Source: Acanthaster planci (taxonomy: Eukaryota > Echinodermata > Asteroidea > Valvatida > Acanthasteridae). Taken from it: a stretch of DNA of 47,326 nucleotides. How positions within the stretch are numbered: the first letter of the stretch is position 1; each line of letters opens with the position of its first letter. Of the stretch, positions 10,390 to 19,400 are shown in pieces. The position numbers and the translations under genes are program-made. Below the pieces are notes generated by a model. That model saw only the letters and a program-made list of their open reading frames with translations, ran no database searches and was not told the origin of the DNA. Location of the stretch: the NCBI RefSeq assembly GCF_001949145.1, contig NW_019091402.1, positions 1 through 47,326 on the forward strand, read 5' to 3'.

Positions 10390-10735
10390 AGAACAGCCAT
10401 CTTAGAGGGCGCTGGAAGCATGAAAAGTCGCTCACGGGTTCTGGTTATTATTAGTCAGCTGTTGATTGCCAGTGCGCATGCTAGCGCTCATCAGCGGCCC
10501 TGCATTGCTGGTTATCACCGGCTGGAATGACCAGCGCACGCCCAACACAGCAGATGGAGTCTTCGTGCAGCGCATGTACGTAGCGCTAAAGGGAGCGATG
10601 CTTGGCGGTGACAGGTGCCTCCTTGCACGGGGGGCCTGCACGCCCATTCTACACAACACTGCAACATGTCCCAGCCTTGCGGACTGACTGCAGCAGTAAC
10701 AGGGAAAAATGACACACTACGGGGAACTCGCAAAA
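10390..10735. other. CpG-rich island-like segment, function unclear
   Basis: Unlike its surroundings it is rich in CpG (gcgcatgctagcgctcatcagcgg-like). On the plus strand from 10421 a 36-codon ORF begins MKSRSRVLVIISQLLIASAH and resembles a signal peptide, then stops at about 10529. Overlapping ORFs of about 70 codons exist on both strands. I cannot tell an exon from a GC-rich repeat. It lies inside intron 1 of gene X. Confidence 0.25.
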
Positions 10736-11080
10736 CACCAAAAACTCTAACTAAACCAAAGGTCTTTGAAGGAAAAGTCGCAGGAAACTGATTTAATTAG
10801 GACTCAGACACCAATATTTGACTTCAACAAAAGGACAAACAAGAATTTATTAATGAAAAAGTACTAGAAAAATGCAAACAAAGAAAAAAAATAAAACCAA
10901 AACCCAATACAGTATGTAAAATGGACCTAATGAGTTTACACTCGGACTTCAATCACTGACTCCTAGCAAAACTGGGTCAACGACCAAACTATCACCAGTA
11001 CTAACTACAGAATCCGGGGACATGGGGGAATGGGTTGCAGTCTAGTCCGATAGGCCTATTTATATTTGAGCTGGACTCAC

Positions 11081-11390
11081 CGCCGTTAGCTTCGCCATGA
11101 AGGAAGGCTTCGCCGACTCCGTTGCTAGCTGGTTAGGTAGGGTACCGGTGTCTCCGGTATGAACTGGGTGACGGACCCGCCATCGTCCCCGAAATCTCCA
11201 AAGACGGACCGCCAACTAGTTCTACGCCTACATGTCGCGGTAGAACGTTAACGCGACGACGCGCGTTGTCGTGCAGTCGCGGTGTATCCGCCCCGAGCAA
11301 AAGTGCACCCCCAATCGGCGAAAGAAAGACAGGTGGTTACAAGCGGGTTCTTGCCACTGATCTCTATCCGGTTCGTAAGTGTGACGTCAC
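11081..11390 (-). promoter_or_regulatory. CpG-rich putative promoter and first exon of gene X
   Basis: Frequent CpG, a palindromic cAMP-response element TGACGTCA at 11382-11389, and a CCAAT box at 11311-11315. On the minus strand an ATG at 11098-11096 is followed by five codons and a consensus donor (GCG|GTGAGT). Its phase fits exon 2 at 9889. A TATAAATA word at about 11056-11065 lies downstream of the donor, so it is unlikely to serve this start. The transcription start is not determined. Confidence 0.35.
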
Positions 11391-11399
11391 TTCAGTTTA

Positions 11400-13211
11400 A
11401 ACCACGCCCACTGCACACACGTGCACTGCATGCATTGATCGCCGTATGAAAATCTATACTCTTGCACACAGCCAGTGAGGAAAAAAGGTGAAATCCAAAC
11501 AAAAAAGCTTAAATCAGCTAAAAAATCTCACCCTTGAGTGATGAAATGAATTATCTGAAAAATTCACATCTGCAAGGGGTTAGTCTTGCCTTATCTGCAA
11601 GGGGTTGGTCTTGCATTTTTGAAAATTAAAGGAATTTTCTTATTTTACGTAAAATTCCAATGATACACGACCATTTAAAGTTTATTAACAAACCTTTACC
11701 ATTCAATAATACTAATGTCTTAGGAACAGAAATAATCAGGTTTTAAATAAAACGGGGCCAACACAGAATGATGAAAAGTTACTCAAAATGTTCTTGATTT
11801 GAGGAGATTTTTAACTTCGAAGAACATTACACCATTTACTCAGACAAAACTTCTGCAGAACCATATTACTTGTTTATAACTGATCATCTATTGACAGCAA
11901 CAAAATATGACTTAAAACCTGTCCTGCTTTCTGTTGGTGCAACTATCAATATCAACTTTTCCACATTGTTCTGATGAAGCCATACTGAATTTAAACGCAA
12001 AGTTGGCCCTCAGCGATCGGCGAAGTCGGAAACGGACATCCAGAGCTACAGGCTTTGTCTACTGTCAGCACATATACCTACATATTTACAACCAAGAAAA
12101 ACTCAGACAGCTTTAGCCACAAGATTCATGTGTGGCCATCATCCACGTTTGGCAAATACTGACTATAGAACTCAACCTGAGACTCATGATTGTATTCAAA
12201 TACTACGCATACTTTAAAAAAGTCATAACTGTATCATTACTGATTAAAAAAAAACCAGAACTTTTTACTAAAGGATTGACAGTGACATTACATGCAGAGC
12301 TGTACATAGAGAGTATAGTGCCAACTTCAGACTTTGGAAACAAAATGGCTGTTCATTATGTGTGAGGTACAGCGCTTGCCTACTGTGTGCTAATTGTCCA
12401 CATGCACTGACTCATAATCCACCATTTTGGTTCCAACAATTGAGACACTCATGTCTCAACTTTCTTATGTACAGCTCTGATTACATGTACACATACAGTG
12501 TATAAAACTGTTGTGGAGAAACAATCCGAACACTATTGACATTCATTCAAGTCTGGGATATCCGAGATCTTTGAAATGAAATGCCATCTAAGACATCACA
12601 GGTGTTGGACTGGAAAGCTCTAGGCACACGAAAGAGGCATATCTAACGGTGATAGGGAAGTAAATTGGCCCCTTTAGGCACATTGCCTAATTCTTTGAGG
12701 GAATATTATTGATTTCTCTTAAAAAACCTCCATTTCAACCCCTCACCCAAAGCCTGGATATGCCATAGGCTAAGTAAATCAACTTACAGTATATACGTAT
12801 ATTCATGCATCTGGTCCAATGTCTTGCATTCAATTACAATATTGTTTTAAAATCCACAAGCATCTTGACTTTTGTACATTTCTGATCAATGTGGAGCACA
12901 ACCTCAATAACGGATCACAGAGGTAGTACTGTATACTTAAACAAAACGAAATGAGTAGAATTTACTGATATAACAAAAAAACACTTAACTATCACATGCA
13001 TTTAAAAACTAATAATCTGGACATAATTGCTTAAAATTTGTTAATAGATAAATGTTTTAGGTAAGTACAAGTCACTGCAAATATGAAGTCGAAATACTAG
13101 TTTTTACACAAGAGGTACTTTTGTGATAATGGGATACAATGTAAAAACTCCACCTCGGTTATAGAAAGGAATTCAAGTCTGCTATTTGCCAGAAACAAGT
13201 CACAAGGCAAA
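11400..13211 (-). other. HURP 3'UTR and intergenic spacer
   Basis: This lies downstream of the HURP stop. The nearest minus-strand AATAAA (plus tttatt) is at 11691-11696, which would give a 3'UTR of about 1.5 kb. A 25-bp duplication (atctgcaaggggttrgtcttgc) lies near 11568-11615. No additional gene seen. Confidence 0.35.
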
Positions 13212-13417
13212 TTACATCATGGACAGGTTGGGTCTGTATGCGGACTTGGCTACCTTAGCCTGAGTGTGGGTGGCTGTTTGCGGGGAACAAGCCGAGTGAT
13301 GGCGCAGACGGATGGAGCGACGGACAGTGGCTTTGACGGCATCACCATTCAGGTCCGTGGGAGGGGCTGGTCGGGAATTTGGCAGACTTAAAGACTCTGC
13401 ACTTGGGGCTTCCGCAA
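13212..13417 (-). CDS. HURP exon 15 (last coding) with stop
   Basis: Acceptor 'ccatttgcag' is good. It reads VAEAPSAESLSLPNSRPAPP and later VRRSIRLRHHSA, ending NLSMM and TAA at 13214-13212. Basic clusters flank a proline-rich stretch. The TAA closes a frame that matches all upstream phases. Confidence 0.9.
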
Positions 13418-16400
13418 CTGCAAATGGAAGCCAAAAAGACAGAAAAAGGCTACATGAACCTTTGCAGTTCATAAGACCTTACCCTTCAAAAATATTGAAG
13501 TCCTTGACACCTCCATGTTGATGCTAGAATCACGATGCCACACCAATGACAGAAATGAATCACCCTAATCTCTCTGACACCCAGCGGGGGTGAATTTCAG
13601 GAGGAAGAGAAGTTCACAAAACATTCAGCATAAGCATTGTAACAAAGACAGCACCACAGTACAGTGGCTTTAATGTGCTTTGACTAGCCAGCGATGAAAA
13701 TCCATGACCCAATAATGCAATTTCTTGGACTATTCAGCCGTTTGAAATTGCTAATGAAATCACGCGTTTTATGCACTTGTTTCTGATTATACAAATCACA
13801 ACACAATGTTTGAAAAATTCCATGACTTTTGAAACTTGGCTGATCAAATGTCTCACAATTCTAGAGATGTTGGACCCAAAAATCCTGAGAAATTCGGTCT
13901 CTGATTATGAAATTCTTAGCCATATTGTGTGTCAAATCAACCTGTTCACTCCAAGAGAGATATACGAGATTACCAGTCAAATGTGATTGCGGTGATAATT
14001 TTCCATTTTCAGTGCACTCGTTTATTATTAATTATTGCTGGCAATCCTCATCAAGACTTAAACAAATTTGAAATTTACCCGAGGTGACTGGTGCTGGGGA
14101 GTCAAAGTGGATGAGATCGCCCCCGACCTGAGACGTAGAGGTACAGGACCCAGGAGGTGGTGTGAAGACACTGGAGAAGCTCACCTGTAGATAGAGACGA
14201 TTACCAACTGTGACACAGAGGATTAGTGCAGTACAGAGTCCACAAAGAGAATTTATAGCTGCATCCGAATCTGTTGTCTAGAGCTAGGTCTAAGTCTTCA
14301 CTCCACTAGAATATACAAGGAGACACATTGACAATGGACCTACCTGTAGCTCTAGAAGCCTATTGGGACACAGCCTACCATCTGAAGAGGCTTTATAGAG
14401 CTAGGTCTAAGTCTTCACTCTCAGGAAATACACGGAAACACACAGACATCAGACCTAGCCGTAGCTCTAGAAGCCCATTTGGACATGGCCTACCATCTGA
14501 ATAAGCTTTATACCAAGCCTTTGGCAACCAGATTTAGAAGCCATTACTGGAGGTGCGCTACACACTCATGGAGGTGGTACATGAAAATTAAATACCTCTC
14601 CAACAAACAGGTTCAGTTGAAGGACGCAAGTTTGAGTGTGGTTCCCTGGCCAGAATGGCATGTCCCCAGATGTTTATCAAGCAAACCAGTCTGCCTGCAC
14701 TCTCAGCAATTCAGATTTCATGAACAGAAAAAGGCTCGACCTTGAACAGTTCCCACACACGACAGGTGAAGTACTTGTACCTTGCCAAATGCTGTGGGTG
14801 TCCTACAAAGATGAGGGCTGTTGAGTCCTGGAAGTAGCACAGAGCTCCTAGATCGACTCCTGGTGCCTACACAAAGCAAGGATGGTCAAGGCAAAAACCA
14901 TGTATTGGCTTGAAGATAAGGGTAGCTTCTAACCACTATTCGCCTCCCAGAAAAACCCAGAACAAAACTCTAGAGGTCAACGTTTACAATTAACTGTTGC
15001 TTCACTGCCATCCACTTATCAAACAATTTTCTCTTTATCTTCCCCAAATACTGGGATGAAGCCAAAACTCATTTGTGACAGCCTAACAAATGAAGTCCCG
15101 AGTCATCATCTCTGTGTCTCGGTTCAAAGCCTTCAAAAGAATTTTACACGATGGAAATCAACAAAACTTGAGCATAATTTTTCATGTACATCATGTCCAT
15201 TGCTATCAGGATTCCAAACTCAGTGAAATAAACATATCTAAATTTGCTCTTTTTAATGCAAAAAAAGAACCTTAAATGGGGTTTTGACGGATCAGGTCAG
15301 ATTTTGTTAATTTGGCAACTTACGTGGTGTATTGGAAAGTTGTGACCGGACCCCGAGATCAGCTAGTTGCTGCTGAGGTTCGGTCTGCATGAGTTTTTCT
15401 GCCTCCTGGTTGAGATCAACAATGGAGAGCACGGAGGGTTGAAGGTACTTAGTCAGAAGGTTCTGGGGCAATGGGAAAAATGCAGGAGGGAATTGGTTAG
15501 TGTTTTGGGAGACCTTTGCATAAAAGGATTCGTATTGGTTAAATTTTGAACCCACTGCTTGCTTGTACGGGTCAGTTCACATCGGGTAAGACGAGCACCA
15601 GCAAAGTTGACGACATTGGTTTCATGGATTTTTGGCACTAAAGGTGAGCTTGAAATGAAAACAGTGGCAAAACAAGCATGGAGAATACACAAAGACATGT
15701 AAAAATCTACAAAAAACTCACTTTTAATATAATCATAAAGACAATTCTGCTGGCAAACAAAAGTCTAAAATTCAAAAGTCGTCTCCAAAAATTTGAAACT
15801 CTGGCTAGAATCCTTTACTTGAGGGTTGCGGGGAAAAAAACAAGACAGTTGGTCAAACAGCACAGGAGCATGAGCCAAAATACCTGTTGTAATAACAAAA
15901 TAAGTCGGTTAAAGCAAAGTTTGAACAAACCGACCTCAGAATTATAGGGTAGGGGTAAGTCAAAATCAAGTTAAGAAGAATATTGATCATACATGTGCAT
16001 GTACCTGAGTTTCATCATCTTTACATGTATGTGAGGTGGAGACACTGGAAGAATCATCCTCCCTGGAGTCTGTCCTGTAGGGTGTGGCCAATTTCAAGGG
16101 TGTGGCCACCTGGCTTTCAGCCATGGCTATTTCGCCAACAGGTGTGGCCACCTTTTTGTCAGGTATGGTCATTGTAATATTCTTCATGGCTGTTTGGCTG
16201 GAGGGCGTGGCCACTTTACTGAGGGGCGTGGTCACTTTACTGACGGGCATGGCCGATTTGCTGACAGGTGCAGTAACCTCCCCGAGGACTAACTTGCTAA
16301 GCGTGCCGCATAGCTTGCCTTGTATCGACCTCCGTGCATTCTTGGGTGTGTATCCCTGTGCAAGTGGGGTGTTGGCATTGCTGCCACTGGTGTGGGATGG

Positions 16401-19400
16401 TCGAACTTTGAACGGGGAACCAGCTGAAAAAATAGAACATACATGGTACAAAGCACCAGCACGTATATAGGTCATTTGAAAATTTACCTCATCAATAGTT
16501 TTGAAATATAAATGTAAAAGTAATTCAAAGAGGTAGTAAATACAACTACAGGAGGGGAAAAGTGGATTGTATAAAAGGTTAAAGGAAATAGCACCTGTGA
16601 TATTTAACATTTCAACTTTATTTCTTGTGATGAAAAAAAAAACAGACATAAATAGAATGCTCCGAGGAAATCAAGAACAGGGCAAAGATGTTGGATTGAG
16701 TGAATGTTTGAGGCTGACTATGAAAGTGTCCAAAGTATTTGTACCCTTGTTAGCTGCCTCCAAGTTAATACCAGCTTCTTGTGCCCAGATTATAAACAAA
16801 AACTTACAAACTGATTTCTACACAAAGCATAATATCCCAAGTTGAGATTGTCCAAAGTGAGTTAGTTACCTTCACAGTGACTGGCAGGGGTGCGCACTGG
16901 GCTCTCAACCTTGAAGAACCCGCCTTCAAACACCACCTGCTCGGCCGCTTTGGCCCGCGTCTGTCTGGCCTTCATTGTGGCCTTGATAGCCGCTAGACGC
17001 TCCCTGGCTGCCTCCCGATCCTTGTTGGATTGGCTCTTGGTGACCAGTTTGGCCTTCTAGTACACAAGCACAAGACAAAGTACAGTAAAAGGTCGATCAA
17101 ATCATCCTTAAGGGCCAGTGTAGGTCCGGCCTTCAACAGCCTGGCCTTCATGGTGGCATTCATTACCAGCCACTAAATGCTTTCTGGCTGGCTCATGGCC
17201 TTCACTCGGTATGTTTTTCTCAAGCAGATTTGCCCTGAAGTATAGGCCAGAGTAGGTCCGGCCTTCAATGGTCTGGCCTTCATGGTGGCATTCATTACCA
17301 GCCACTAAATGCTTTCTGGCTGGCTCATGGCCTTCACTCGGTATGCTTTTGTCGGGTAGATTTGCCATGAAGTATAGTAAAATGACATAACAGATTTTGG
17401 TAAATTCAACCCAAGCTACAGCACTTAAAAGCTGAGTCAATTTAATGTTTACAATCAAAGCATGACAACTAAAATTTGAACCAAACTTTAAGTTTCCTCT
17501 TGTATGTTATCGTCTGCCAGACAGGAATTCTTGGGCAACAAAAGGAAATCAAAACATCATTGTCTAATGAGCAGTCTATTCTACAACAAACAAAATCATC
17601 TAGAACTGGGAAACATTCACAGAAGCAAAGTCTTATTGTAGTGTTTCCATTCAAATCATGAAAGGATCACAGGTGGGGTAATGGGGACCTCTACAGGGGC
17701 TGAGCATGTTGGAATAATAGGCAATAAACACCAATAGGATACCCACCTTGACGATCTTCTTGGTCCTTGCAGGTTCCACCTTTGTCTCCTCCCTAGCCCA
17801 GTGATTGGCTTGGAGTTGATCCAGAGACGCAAACCTCCCCAAGACATCTTCCACCTTGAAACCCAAAGTGTTCAATTCCTGACATGTTACAAAGCACTTA
17901 CTCTCACAGTGCAAAAAAATACATATATTCCTGACATTCATTTCAAGTCTGAAGATAGAATCCGACTCCAACTTATTTCAGATGGCTCAATTTCCTTTAA
18001 ACTTGCCAACACTTTTCAATCGATCCTAGTATAAGAAACATGACTACTACTTGTGGGTAATTTGAACCAAGAACGTTTGCACAAAAACACTATATTCAAG
18101 TTTGTTAGAATCCACCCGGAGGTTTTGAAAGACATTTTGAGGTAGGTAGACCCCAGCCTCTATTGCTTTACAGAAGTCTTGACACCCCTTGACAATTAAA
18201 AGGTAAAAGGCTGTGGCATTGGTACAGAGTATTTTGGCAGATGCAGGAAAGTTTCTAGCAAAAATGCAAAGGACATAAGAGTTGATGGCTACCATCATGC
18301 CCCACCTGGAAGTAGATCATGTCCCAGAAGCCAGTCAGATCTGAGCAATGAGTTTTCTTCTCTCCCAGCCCAAACTCGCAGTTATCTACCAGGCCTGAGA
18401 ACTGCTTAAACCTCTGGTCAATGAGTAGCTGAGCCTTGCCGATGGTGCAACGGATCTCGCCACTAACTGAGGCAGGTGAAGCAATGTATGAGGTCTTGTC
18501 AGTGACAAAATATCGAGGCAAAGCAAAACACCAGAGGATGCTGAATACAAAGAACATAACTGGACTATGAACAATTACACTTAGGATGCACAAGGTTTAG
18601 ACTCAAACTCAAGCATGGGACCTTCATGCAGGGCTTAACTGGCTACTGAGTCTCAATAAAGTTGATGAGTACCTCATTGACCACAGTGTGCTCATACTCA
18701 GTGACCGAAATTTTTAAAGTACATACCATCGTCACTCAGGTCTGTGTCCCTCTGCACAGCTTCCCACTTGCTGCAGAGGTCGTTCAACTTGGTAGTCTCT
18801 GTCACTAGCAGGTCTCGGAAATAGGACACATCTTCAAAGCAATTAAAAACAGACATCAATCTCAATCCGGTGCATGATAGGAAAAAACATGCACAACAGA
18901 GATACTGAAAATTCTTGTAGGAATAACTATTAGCTGTGGTACACCTGTCACCTTTGTACACATTCAGATGAAAAATCTGCCAAGGTAAAGTAAGAGTAAA
19001 AACTTGGGCAAAGACCGGGAACAATAATCAGCAGAGATTACACCTGCTTTGCCGGAGAGGGACAGCAAGTGAATACCTTCTTTTTTGTTCTGCGGGGGCG
19101 GATCCTGCAGCAGAGATTTCTTGGGGGAGTGGATGGCCGAGATCTCCAGCGGCTGAGGGGAGGTAGCTCGCTTCCGTCGGCTCGCTGATCTAGGAGTAGA
19201 ACACCTGTTAACAAAGGAAACAAATAATATTTAGTGTGTGTGTGTGAGCTATATGCAACGTCAATTGGCAATAAATACTCAATAAAAAGACCATACATGT
19301 ACATAAAAAAAGGCCTTTCAAAATATATGGGCATGATATTTGCCTCTAAAGAAACGCAGGAAAAAGTCTCCTGCAGAACCCAAGAAGTAGGACTACAAAT

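Larger units (their letters stand above)
7943..11098 (-). pseudogene. Gene X: putative small gene of unknown function, frame apparently disrupted
   Basis: Four minus-strand exons can be joined with matching phases: 11098-11081, 9889-9452, 9000-8927 and 8093-7943 (TAA at 7945-7943). The first codes MAKLTA and ends at GCG|GTGAGT. The second starts VLKVDDSVVGTVPVGSSSGI and ends at ATAAA|GTAAGT. The third codes LANVYVHRGANGLTNDEISK and a few more residues. The last ends IPQDFLDMVLENVKKK before the stop. Two things break the frame: an out-of-frame 59-bp minisatellite inside exon 2, and an apparent single-base loss near 8061-8068. I do not recognise the family. Without the repeat the product would be about 110-120 residues. 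It could be a dying gene, a gene with an expanded variable allele, or a live gene with assembly errors. Confidence 0.4.

Noticed and set aside
10690-11460. Possible solo LTR (minus-strand TATAAATA near 11060 and AATAAA near 10850)
   Set aside because: No matching TG...CA ends or target duplication were found; the promoter and first exon explanation fits the exon phases better.
16084-16470. 128-codon plus-strand ORF with repeated hydrophobic VATxLSG blocks
   Set aside because: It is antisense to HURP exon 11, which has consistent splice phases; the repeats come from the coding repeat on the other strand.
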